Below, piece by piece: positions 28,101 to 37,700 of a stretch of DNA of 64,000 nucleotides. Positions within the stretch are counted from its first letter, which is position 1, and each line of letters starts with the position of its first letter. The translations under genes and the position numbers were made by a program. Origin of the DNA: Aliishimia sp963721175 (GTDB lineage Bacteria > Pseudomonadota > Alphaproteobacteria > Rhodobacterales > Rhodobacteraceae); contig CAVRIG010000020.1 of the NCBI GenBank assembly GCA_963721175.1, positions 292,243 through 356,242 on the forward strand. Direction: 5' to 3'. The notes beneath the pieces were generated by a model. That model was not told the origin of the DNA. It did not search any database and saw only the letters and a list, made by a program, of their open reading frames with translations.

Positions 28101-28749
28101 GATATCCTGCTCCTGGACGAACCGCTCGCGGCGCTCGCGGCGCTCGACGCGCTCGACGCGCAGTTGCGCAAGGACATGTGCCTGGAGCTGAAGCATCTGC
28201 AGGAACAGGTGGGCATCACCTTCATCCACGTCACCCACAACCAGGAGGAGGCGATGACCGTCGCGGACCGGATCGCGCTGCTCGCCGACGGGAAGCTCGT
28301 GGAATGCGGCCATGCGCGAGACATCTATCGCACGCCGCAGAAGTCGTTCACAGCGAGTTTCGTGGGCGAGAACAACATGCTGCGCGGCAAGGTCGCCGGG
28401 ACGGACGGCGAGTCGGCGATCGTCGATGTGGCCGGCACGCGGCTCTACGGTGGACAGGCGCGGTCTTTCGGTGCGGGACGGGCAGGAGGTCGACCTGTCG
28501 ATCCGGTCGGAATGCGTGGCGTTGGAACGTGCCGAGAGGTCTGCTGCGCCGGCTGACGGGCACTCGATCGTCGGGTCCTTCGACGAAAGCGTCTATCTCG
28601 GCCTGACCACCTCCCATATGGTACGCCTGTCCGACGGGACCGAGATGGTAAGCCGCGTGATCGCCGACGGCGACGACAGCGCGCTCGAGGCCGGGGCGCC
28701 CGTGCGCCTGTACTGGAAGCCCTCCGATATTCGCCTGCACGTGGAGTGA
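28101..28749 (+). pseudogene. PotA-like ABC transporter ATPase, C-terminal fragment, frameshifted
   Basis: The sequence begins abruptly at DILLLDEPL (Walker B) and continues through the D-loop, ITFIHVTHNQEEAMTVADRI (H-loop) and a TOBE domain. This is the C-terminal half of a polyamine/Fe-type import ATPase. Walker A and the signature are absent. Near 28455 the frame must shift by one base from GTRLYGGQ to LSVRDGQEVDLSIRSECVAL to reach the stop at 28749. The D-loop region carries two 9-bp duplications. The fragment is not functional; it marks the 5' loss of a transport operon. Confidence 0.82.
28125..28160. repeat. Two consecutive 9-bp tandem duplications
   Basis: CTCGCGGCG occurs twice, then CTCGACGCG twice, giving LAALAALDALDA where family members have LSALDA. 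The duplications lie 24 bp from the breakpoint at about 28100. Confidence 0.75.
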
Positions 28750-28753
28750 AGAG

Positions 28754-29659
28754 ATGCAATCGAACCCCCGCATTCCGTTTCAGCTGTCCTCCGACCGGGC
28801 GCCGCTGCAGCGGCCCGGAGCGGCAAGCCGCTCATCGTGCAGATCGTGATGAACATCGAATACTGGCCGATCGAGCGGGCCATGCCGCGCGGTATCATTC
28901 CGGCGCCGCACGGGGCGACGCCGGCGCCGCCGGACGTACCGAATTTTTCCTGGGTCGAGTACGGCATGCGCTGCGGCATGCCGCGGATACTGGACATGCT
29001 GGCGCGCAAGGGCCTGCCCGTGTTCTGCCTTCCTCAACGCGCAGGTGGCCGATGTCTACCCGTCGCTGATGGACGCGGTGAAGGACGCGGGCTGGGAGCT
29101 CGTCGGGCACGGCTGGTTCCAGCAATCGCTGAAGCAGGCCGAGGACGAGGCCGATGTGATCCGCCGCTGCCTCGACCGTCTGGAGGCCGTGGACGGCAAG
29201 CGCCCCCGCGCCTGGCTCGGTCCGGGCCTGGGCGAGACCGAGCATACGCCCGACATACTCAAGGCCGAGGGCGTGGAATTCCTGCACGATTGGGTGCTCG
29301 ACGATCTGCCGACCTGGATGAGGACCAAGCACGGGCCGCTGATGGCGCTGCCCTACAGTTTCGAGTTGAACGACGTGCCGGTCTACGCGATCCAGAATGG
29401 ATCGACCGACGAGTACCTGAAGCGCGTCGAGGCCACGCTCGCCGTCTTCGAGCGCGAATTGCGGAGCCAGCCGCGCGTCATGACGCTGGCGTTGCATCCC
29501 CATATCATCGGCGTGCCGCATGTTGCGCATCATTTCGAGGCGGCGCTGGACTTGCTCCTGGCGCGGGACGACACCGTCTTCCTGACCTCGAGCGGGATCG
29601 GAGACTGGTATGCCGCGGCCGACCCGGATGGCGCCGCGGCCGTGATGGAGGAGGCCTGA
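28754..29659 (+). pseudogene. Polysaccharide deacetylase (PuuE/allantoinase-like) family protein, two frameshifts
   Basis: The N-terminal part MQSNPRIPFQLSSDRAPLQ is in one frame. KPLIVQIVMNIEYWPIERAM to GMRCGMPRILDML is in a second, and LNAQVADVYPSLMDAVKDAG to the stop is back in the first. Joined, they give a NodB-like deacetylase of about 300 residues (PNFSWVEYGMRCGM; WELVGHGW; KRPRAWLGPGLGET; HPHIIGVPH). The shifts sit at short homopolymers (GG near 28817, TT near 29023). The stop and the next start overlap as TGATG. Family members act on carbon-nitrogen bonds of small amides or on polysaccharides; with a PotA-like ATPase upstream, a nitrogenous small molecule is plausible. Confidence 0.78.
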
Positions 29660-30847
29660 TGCCAGAGCCGTCAATCGCCCTTCGGTCGCTCAAGGTGCTC
29701 GACCTGACCCGCGTGCGCGCCGGGCCGACCTGCTGCCGCGTGCTGGCCGATTTCGGTGCGGATGTCATCAAGATCGAAGCGCCCGCCGGGGGCGGACCCG
29801 TCGGCCGGCGTGTCGGGCGCCCGGCATGGCTACGACATGTTGAACCTGCATCGCAACAAGCGCTCGCTCACGCTGAACCTCAAGCACCCCGAGGGTCTTG
29901 CGCTGTTCCTGCGCATGGTCGAGACCGCCGATGTGGTGGTCGAGAACTTCCGCCCGGACGTGAAGGACCGTCTTGGCATCGCCTATGATGATCTCGCCCG
30001 GGTCAATCCGGGAATCATCCTGGCCTCGATTTCCGGGTTCGGGCAGGACGGCCCCTATGCCCGCCGCGCCGGGTTCGACCAGATCGCGCAGGGCATGGGC
30101 GGGCTGATGGGTGTGACGGGCAATCCCGACGACGGGCCGATGCGGGCCGGCGCGGCGGTGGCCGACAGCTCCTCCGGTCTCTACGCCGCGATCGGCATTC
30201 TCGTGGCGCTCCGGGAACGCGAGCAGTCGGGTCTCGGCCAATGGGTGCAGAGTTCTCTGCTCGAAGCTCAGATTGCGATGATGGATTTCCAGGCCGCGCG
30301 CTACCTCGTGGACGGCGAGGTGCCGCGGAGTACCGGCAACGACCATCCCTACGTGACGCCCATGGGCGTGGTCGCCACGGCCGACGGACACCTGAACCTC
30401 GGGGTCGGCAGCGATGCGCAATGGCGCGCCTTCTGTGACCTGATCGGCAAGCCGGACTTGGGCACGGATGAGAAATTCGCCACCAACGCCGCCCGGTTCG
30501 AACGCCGCGCCGCTCTCTGGGAACTTCTGCGGCCGATCTTCGCCGAGCGCAGCACCGAGGACTGGGTCACTGCGTTGGAAGAGGTCGGCGTGCCGGCGGG
30601 TCCGATCTACATGATGGACGAAGTCTTTGCCGATGCCCAGGTGCAGCATCTCGGGATGGCCGCGGCGGTCCATCACCCCGTGCGCGGCGAAACGAAGCTT
30701 GTCGCGCAACCGGTGAAACTGTCGCGCACGCCGGCCTCGGTCCATGTCTCTGCGCCGGACGCGGGGGAACATTCCGACGAGATCCTGGCCGAGCTCGGGC
30801 TGACCAAAGGCGACATCTCCGGGCTGCGCGCGCGCAACGTGATATGA
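29659..30847 (+). pseudogene. Class III CoA transferase (CaiB/BaiF family), one frameshift
   Basis: The start is MPEPSIALRSLKVLDLTRVR with DFGADVIKIEAP. After a GGGGG run at 29788-29792 the frame must shift by one to continue as PGADPSAGVSGARHGYDML, NLKHPEG...VVENFRPDVKDRLG and GFGQDGPY to the stop. With one G removed it would be a normal protein of about 395 residues. These enzymes move CoA between carboxylic acids. The stop overlaps the acyl-CoA dehydrogenase start by ATGA, so the two act in one pathway of acid activation and oxidation. Confidence 0.8.
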
Positions 30848-32050
30848 AGGACCCCATGGTGATGCACGACGACCCCGACATGATCTACATGCCGACGAAA
30901 CCCGCCTGGGTGGAAATCCGCGGTGCGGTGGCGCGGCTCTGCGAGGATTTTCCGAACGAATATTGGCTCAGGCTCGACAAGGAAGACGCCTATCCGCATG
31001 AGTTCGTGAGCGCGCTGACCGAGAGCGGCTTTCTCGGCGCGCTCATCCCGGAGGAGTACGGAGGATCCGGCCTGCCGCTCTCCGCCGCCGGCGCGGTGCT
31101 CGAAACGATCCATGCACAAGGGCTGCAACGCGGCGGCGTGCCATGCCCAGATGTACACGATGGGCACGGTGCTGAAGCATGGCTCCGAGGCGCAGAAACA
31201 GGAATACCTGCCCCGGATCGCGACCGGCGACCTGCGGCTGCAGGCCTTCGGCGTGACCGAACCCACGACCGGCAGCGACACGACCCAACTCAAGACCAAG
31301 GCGACGAAGACCGACCGCGGCACCTATATCGTGAACGGCCAGAAGGTCTGGACCTCTCGCGCCTTCGAGTCCGACCTCATGCTGCTGCTCGCCCGGACCA
31401 CGCCCGCGAATGAGTGCGAGAAACGCTCGGACGGCATGTCGGTCTTCCTCGTCGACATGAACGAGGCGAGGAAGGGCGGCCTGTCGCTGTCGAAGATCGA
31501 CGCGATGATCAACCACAACACCTGCGAGGTTTTCTTCGACGATGTCGAGATCCCCGCCGACACGCTGGTGGGCGAAGAGGGAAAGGGGTTCCGCTACATC
31601 GTCGACAGCATGAATGCCGAGCGCATCCTGATCGCTTATGAGTGCATCGGGGACGCGAAGTTCTTTCTCGAGAAGGCCTGCGCATATGCCAACGACCGGT
31701 CGGTCTTCGGCCGGCCGATCGGCGCGAACCAGGGCATCCAGTTCCCGATCGCCGATGCCTACGCCAAGGCGCAGGCGGCTGAGCTGATGGTGTCCAAGGC
31801 CGCAGCACTCTTCGACGCAGGCGAGAAGGCGGGCGCGGAGGCCAACATGGCCAAGCTCCTCGCCGCCGACGCCTCCTGGGCCTGTGCGGAAATCTGCATG
31901 CAGACCTTTGGCGGTTTTGCCTTTGCCCGCGAATACGGGATCGAGAGGAAATGGCGCGAGGCGCGGCTCTACCAGACCGCGCCGATCTCGAAGAACATGA
32001 TCTACGCGTTCATCGGCCAGCATGTGCTGGCTCTGCCGCGCAGCTACTGA
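30844..32050 (+). pseudogene. Acyl-CoA dehydrogenase, one frameshift
   Basis: The start is MKDPMVMHDDPDMIYMPTKP; the N-terminal domain runs to ETIHAQG. A one-base shift in GGG at 31120-31122 is needed to continue as CNAAACHAQMYTMGTVLKHG, then the FAD-binding middle domain (LQAFGVTEPTTGSDT; GQKVWTSRA) and the C-terminal domain ending GQHVLALPRSY. The joined length of about 400 residues is normal for the family. It would oxidise the acyl-CoA made by the neighbouring CoA transferase. The MFS gene follows 8 nt later. Confidence 0.83.
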
Positions 32051-32058
32051 CCCCGCCA

Positions 32059-33282
32059 GTGACGATCAGCGAAGCGGATGAGGCTGGCCGGGGCGCCCGA
32101 TGGCCCGTGCTTGCGGGCGTCTGGGGCGTCTATTTCAGCTTTGGCGTCATCATCGCGTCGATGGCGCCGCTGGTCGCCGCGATCCGTACGGACATCGACG
32201 TCAACAACGCCACGATGGGCCTGATCCTCGGCGCCTGGCCCATAACCTACATCCTCTGCGCGATTCCCTGCGGAATGATGCTCGACCGGCTCGGCGCGCG
32301 GAGGATGCTGGCGATCTCGACGCTGATCATGGCGGCCTCGGCGCTGGTGCGGGCGTTGGCGGACACGCCGCTCGAGCTCTTCCTCGCCGTGGCGCTGTTC
32401 GGTGCCGGCGGGCCGATGATTTCGGTCGGCGCGCCGGTTGTCATCGCGAGGCTCTACACCGGCAAGGCGCGGGCGACGGCGATGGGCCTCTACGTCACCG
32501 GCCCCTACCTCGGCGGGCTCGTGGCGCTGGCGATCACGAATTCAGTCCTCATGCCGATGACAGGGCAAAGCTGGCGCGGGGTGATGGTCGTTCATGCCGG
32601 TCTCGTGATTGCCAGCGGTGCAGTCTGGCTGCTCGTGTCGGCCGCCCGCGCGCGGGAGCTGGGCGCGGAGGCCGGGGCCAGCAAATACGATCTCTCTGCC
32701 TTTGCCGAGATCGTAGCGGTGCGGCAGGTGCGCCTCATCCTCGGCATGTCGGTGGGCGTCTTCTTTCTCAATCACGGGCTCAACAACTGGCTGCCCGAGA
32801 TTCTGCGAAGCTACGGGTTTTCCGCCGTCTCGGCCGGCTATTGGGCGTCGCTCCCACCGGCGGTCGGCATACTGGGCGTGCTCGTGATCCCGCGACTTGC
32901 CACGCCCGAGCGGCGCCTGCCGGTGATGGCGTGCCTCTTCGCGGCGATGCTTGCGGCAAGCCTCTTGTTGCGCAGCGGCGAGCCCGCGTTGCTCGCCAGC
33001 GGCTTGATCCTGCAAGGCATCGCGCGGGGGTCGATGATGACCGTGGCGATCATGCTCCTGATGGAAACCCCTGGCGTTCCGGCCGAACGGCTCGGCCTGG
33101 CCGGCGGCATGTTCTTCACCGCGGCGGAGATCGGCGGCGTGCTCGGTCCGGTCACGCTTGGCGCGCTGTCGCATTGGTCGGGTGGCTTTGGGGCGTCGCT
33201 CTGGGCAATTAGCTTCGTGTGCGTCGCGCTTTTTGCGACGCTCGCAATCCTCGCGCGCGAGAACGCCCGCGATCGCCCGTAG
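32059..33282 (+). CDS. MFS transporter
   Basis: A 407-residue major facilitator with about 12 hydrophobic helices. The A-motif-like loop GMMLDRLGARRMLAIS lies between helices 2 and 3. GTG 32059 (VTISEADEAG) is chosen because it follows the dehydrogenase stop by 8 nt and gives a normal length; the frame is open upstream through the dehydrogenase gene only as an overlap. It is the last gene of the catabolic cluster and probably imports the substrate or exports a product. No ribosome-binding site stands out. Confidence 0.75.
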   Translation: MTISEADEAGRGARWPVLAGVWGVYFSFGVIIASMAPLVAAIRTDIDVNNATMGLILGAWPITYILCAIPCGMMLDRLGARRMLAISTLIMAASALVRALADTPLELFLAVALFGAGGPMISVGAPVVIARLYTGKARATAMGLYVTGPYLGGLVALAITNSVLMPMTGQSWRGVMVVHAGLVIASGAVWLLVSAARARELGAEAGASKYDLSAFAEIVAVRQVRLILGMSVGVFFLNHGLNNWLPEILRSYGFSAVSAGYWASLPPAVGILGVLVIPRLATPERRLPVMACLFAAMLAASLLLRSGEPALLASGLILQGIARGSMMTVAIMLLMETPGVPAERLGLAGGMFFTAAEIGGVLGPVTLGALSHWSGGFGASLWAISFVCVALFATLAILARENARDRP

Positions 33283-33483
33283 TGCAGCGTCCGTCCTCGA
33301 GGCTGATCTTCGGGGTCTGGCTGTTTCGGGCCGAACCGGCGCTCCAGGGCTGACTGCGCGGGCCGGACGCGGAAGGCACCCGAACGTCCTCGTGTATATG
33401 GGTCCGTCTTGACCATGTGACCGAGACGCCCACCGGATCGTCGAGAGCTGCGACATCGTCAAATTTTCCCCGACGACGAACTT

Positions 33484-33762
33484 TCATATCATAGCGGTGA
33501 GCCCGACCTTGGGCGGTTTTCCAGCTTGTATGAATTGATCGAATTGCTTCGGTGAACCGAGCTTTTGGTGGATCGTGCAGAGTGCTGGCACATACAGGAC
33601 CGGTCGGGAGAATGCGCGCCTGGCCCGGATGCGTACCTTGCCATGCCATTTCCCCGATTGGCGCGAGATCGAAGCCAGGCCGGCCAGACATGCCGCCGGT
33701 TTCCCGCGCATCGTTCCCAATTCCGGCATTTCGATCAGCATCGAAAACGCCGTCACCTTCGA
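33484..33762 (-). pseudogene. IS110-family transposase, C-terminal fragment
   Basis: Minus frame: VTAFSMLIEMPELGTM, then ACLAGLASISRQSGKWHGK, then FSRPVLYVPALCTIHQKLGS and AGKPPKVGLTAMI. This is the C-terminal Tnp_20 part of IS110/IS116-type DEDD transposases. The N-terminal DEDD catalytic part is absent and the frame stops before the usual MRKL segment. No partner copy or ends were found nearby. Confidence 0.75.
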
Positions 33763-34301
33763 TATGCCGAATTACGACCGCACCGTCCAGTTGATCGACG
33801 ACGGTGACCCCGATATCAAACACGGTCCGAATACCTACCTCCAGAAACTGTGCCTGGGTCCGGCAGGGCCGATCCGACGACTACTGCGCGGCCCATTGGC
33901 AGACGACGTCGGAGTTGAGGCGGAACGGAATGCTCGAGGAGCCGGGGCGGGGCTTCGTCTGCGGCAGGGTGGGCAAGCCCGGATCGAAGGCTCGCAAGCG
34001 CGCGACGCTCGGCGAGGCGAACCGCATCGTCACGGGACATGCGCGGGCGAGGTGGTGGGTCAGGTGACGCCCACTTCACTCCTGTCGCGGCTCAGCGGCC
34101 GAAGAGGGGGCAGGGGAACGCGGCGGGGTTTAGGTCTCCCCCCCCCGCAAACCTCCAACGTAGGTGCTCCGGAACGAAGGCCAGCCCTCGGCCGCGGGTG
34201 GTGGTGGAGCCCCCGCCCATGGGGGCGGTCGGTGGCTGGCAGGCCGCGCCGACTCGGGCAAATAGGTCGAGCGGAGTGCTTCAGAGGTTCTGGACGAAGC
34301 T
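33763..34301. other. Unassigned stretch with no supported gene
   Basis: Only short overlapping frames without recognisable domains occur here. There is a run of nine C residues at about 34139-34147 and several GC-rich simple stretches. The 200 bases at 33283-33483 are likewise empty. The region lies next to a transposase fragment and is probably decayed mobile DNA. Confidence 0.4.
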
Positions 34302-34766
34302 TTAGCTCTCCGCTGCGTCCTCGTCCTCGTCCTCGTCCTTGTCCTCATCCTCCTCGTCGATCAGTCCCATCCACACATCCAGCATTCGCCGGTCCGCGCG
34401 AAGCTGAGCCAACATCGCGTCCAGATCGCCCTTCGTCGTATCGATCCGGTCAAGCGTGTCATAGGCGATCCCGACCTTTTCGCCATCGACCATGACGGAC
34501 AGCGTCAGCGCCTCGCTGCGGAACCGGTACTGGCTCTCGCTCCCCTCGGCCAGATCACCCGGCAAGGCCCGCAGGAAATAGTCCATCAGCCCCTCGAACG
34601 GGTCCTCCAGCATGATCAGCGTCGGCCCATCCTCCAGCGCCACGCTCCCGCTCAGCCCACCGAGGCCGGTCCGGCCCGCGAGCAGGCTGTGGTCGTCCTG
34701 CAAATCCTCGAACATCACGCGGCCCTCGCCGGGCAGGTAGAGCGACAGGCTGGCGGTCAGGGCCAT
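34302..34766 (-). CDS. Small protein with acidic Asp/Glu tail, unknown function
   Basis: A 154-residue protein starting MALTASLSLYLPGEGRVMFE, with AAAGG placed 8-9 nt before the ATG. The body looks beta-rich (LTLSVMVDGEKVGIAYDTLD). The last 20 residues are almost purely Asp/Glu/Lys (EEDEDKDEDEDEDAAES), encoded by a CCTCGT-like hexamer repeat on the plus strand. No signal peptide. It begins 25 nt after the stop of the giant alanine-rich protein and ends the cluster. An immunity or inhibitor partner for that protein is a guess from position and acidity; no family recognised. Confidence 0.65.
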   Translation of the reverse strand: MALTASLSLYLPGEGRVMFEDLQDDHSLLAGRTGLGGLSGSVALEDGPTLIMLEDPFEGLMDYFLRALPGDLAEGSESQYRFRSEALTLSVMVDGEKVGIAYDTLDRIDTTKGDLDAMLAQLRADRRMLDVWMGLIDEEDEDKDEDEDEDAAES

Positions 34767-34791
34767 GAGCGGTGCCTTTCAATTCGTTGGA

Positions 34792-37700
34792 TCATCGCGC
34801 GATCCCGAGAGCCTTGGCCAGGACGAGCATATCCGGCGTCGACATCTTGTCGCCCGCGTTGGGGTAGAACATCCGGGCCCTGATCTTGGTGTCCGGTGGT
34901 GCGGTCACGCCCGGGTTTTCGGCAAACTCGATCCCGACCGTAGCGGAGATGACCGGGGGCACATCAACGGAAATGTTCGGATCGTCATGCCAGGCCGAGG
35001 TCCAAGCCGCCGAAGTCGGGGGCTGGGTCTTGGCGAAGAGCAGGTTGCACACGCTGCCTGCGCCGCCCGCATTGGCATCGGCTTGGGTGAGCGCTTCGGT
35101 CGCGAGTTGCTGGGCGCGCGCCGGGGTCATCGTCTCGGGGAACAGGGAGGTCGGCTTGTTCCGCCCGGCCTCTTCGATGATCCGTTTCTCTTCCTTGGTG
35201 TTCTTCTTCCCGGCGGTCTGGGCCTTGAGCATCAGGCCGAGATCGTGCTCCGACACGCTCGGGGCTTCCTCGCCCTCGAAAGTGTGGTTTTCGCGGACGT
35301 GCCGCCCGCAGATATGGGCCATGTCGACCTCTGCCGATTTGCCGTTGACCGCCACATCCACCGAGGCTGGTCCCGGCACGGGCTTTTTCTGAAGGCTTGC
35401 ACCGACCCGGATCATGTCCGCTTCGCTCGCGGGCGGGAAAGACATCTCCAGCCGGGCCGCATCGCCGAATCCCGCCACGGCTTGCAGGTCGGCATTGGCC
35501 GCGTTCCCGGCGTGGTTCGTACCCGCCCAATTCGCCCAGTCGAAGGCCCCGCGCGCGACGTCCCGCAGCGCGGTCGCAATCGCATCGCGCCGCGCGTCGA
35601 GCGCCGAGATCGCCGCATCCGCGCCGGTCCTGATCCCGTCCACATGGGTGCGGGCGGTGTCTTCCTCGGCGGTCCGGTTCTTGATCGCGTCGAGTTCCGC
35701 GTAGAGCTTGTGGGCGGCGATCTTCACGCCCTGCGCCGCCTTGACTGCCCCCTGGCAGGCGGTCGCAGCGGCCTTGCCGACCGTCAGCGCGTCCTGAAAC
35801 GGCTTTTGCGCATCCGCGGGCATCGGGTCGGTATCGGCGGGCACGGCTGCGGGCAGCCCTGCAACTTCCGTGTCGAACTTGGCCTTGGCCTTCTCGCTGA
35901 GCTTCTCGGCGGCGGCCCGGGTGGCCACGAGCGCATCGAGCCGGGCGGCCCGACCCGCGCCGGGCAGATCGGCAAGAGCCTGCCTGTCCCGCGCGGCCCC
36001 GGCGAGCGCGCGGACATCCGTGTCGCTTTCCGAAAGCTGATCGAGCGAGGCCGCGGCGGCGTTGTTCATGGCTGTCTTGGACAGGTCGAACGCCGCAACG
36101 GCGGCCTTCGTGTCGTCGCCGACGGACCCGCGCATGGCCGCCGTGTCGTTGTCGATATCCGCCAGAGCGACCTCGATCGCCTGCCCGGCTGCGATCACCG
36201 CATCGAGCGCCGCCGTGCGGATCGGCACATTTGCGGCCTTGAGCGCGCGGGTGTAAAGATCGTCCGCGAGACGCCGCAGGGTCGCGAGCTTGGTTCCGAA
36301 ATCGCCCGGATCGACCGTTACATCCGCCCCCTGAAGCTCCACTGTCGCGTCGATCACCGGCTGCGTTGCGGTCTGTGCTGAAGTGTTTTTCTGGGCCTTC
36401 TTCTTGCTGGGGATTTGCAGGACGGAGGGATCGATCTTGGCGGTCGCAGCATCGCCTTCATCTTCGTGCCAGCGGCCAGAGTCGCGGCGGAGTCCGCGAA
36501 AACCACATCGGCGTTGCGGGCAGTGGCAAAGGTGTCCGTGGCTTTCCCCGCCGCGCGCATATCGCTGTTCTGCTTGGTCACCGCCGCCTTGGCCGCCGCC
36601 TCCTGGTGGTGCGCCGCGAGCGCGTTGGTGGCCTCCGCGATCTCCAGCGCGCAGGCCTTGGCCTTCGCGATCCCGGCATCCCGGACGCTGTCTTCCTCGG
36701 TTTCCGGGATCGCCCCCATGAGCCCGGCGAGCCGGTCGGAAAGCGTCTTGATCGCCTTGGCATAGGCCGCGCTGTCGGGCTTCGGCGCGATTTTGGAGAG
36801 CGCGTCCCAGGCGGCTTCGGCAGCCGTGGTGGCATCGACGCAGGCAATGCGCGCCTTCGCGACCTGCCCATCGACATCGCCGGGGTCCTTGCGTGCCGCG
36901 ATCTCCCGCGCCCGCGCCTGCATCTCGTCCTTGTCGGCTGACTCCAGCGCATCCGCCTCCGCCCCCGCAAGCGCGGCGGCCTGCGCGGCGGGCCCGGATG
37001 TGCCCAGATCTGCCTGCGCGGCCTGCGCCGCCCGCATCACCTCGAAGGCTGGCCGTTTCGAGGCAGTCTCCACCGCGTCCAGACATTCCTGCGCAGCGCG
37101 GAACACATCGTCGCGGGCGAGATCGTTGACGACACCTTTCCCGGCCTCCAACGCCGCCTTGCCCTTGGCCGCCGCATCCACAATGAGCGCCGCGAACTTG
37201 GCGGGATCTGCTGAGGGTAGGGCCTTCGCGAGCGCCTCTCGGGCCTTGCCGGCGTCATCCCGCGCCGCCTCCGCAGCCGCCTTGAGCGCGTCGGCCTCTT
37301 GCTCGATCTGCACTTTCGACGCCTTGTCGCCGTGTTTGTCCTTCGCCGCAGCGGTTGCGATCGCCTGGGCTTTCTTGTCCAGATCGGCTTCCGCATGGTA
37401 GGTCGTGAGGGCCATCGCGGCATCGCTCGCGGCCTCGATATCGCTTGTCGTCCCCGCCAGGATCGCGCCCTCGGTCCCAGGCGCGAGCGCGGCATCGGCG
37501 CGGCCTTTGCTGGCCCCGGCGGCGGCGAGCTTGTCGAGCGCGGCCTTGCCGGTCGTGCTGCTCCGGGCCTCCAAGGCTTCGAAACGCTGCACCCCGTCCC
37601 GCACCGCGGCGGTGATCTCCGCGAGAAGCACCCCCGCCGCCTCGAACGCCGCCTTCGCCTTGGCCTGATCCGCCGTGCCCCGCGCCGCCTCCTGCGCACT

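Noticed and set aside
26281..28556. Plus-strand frames of 367 and 432 codons across the glycosyltransferase genes
   Set aside because: They are mirror frames of GT2 genes; only the last part (from 28101) is real, belonging to the PotA-like fragment.
30673..32023. Minus-strand frames opposite the acyl-CoA dehydrogenase
   Set aside because: The dehydrogenase signatures on the plus strand are unmistakable; the mirror frames are GC-rich artefacts.
34765..36381. Plus-strand 538-codon frame opposite the giant alanine-rich protein
   Set aside because: Arg/Gly/His-rich composition without domains; the minus-strand protein continues smoothly across the region and has linked neighbours.
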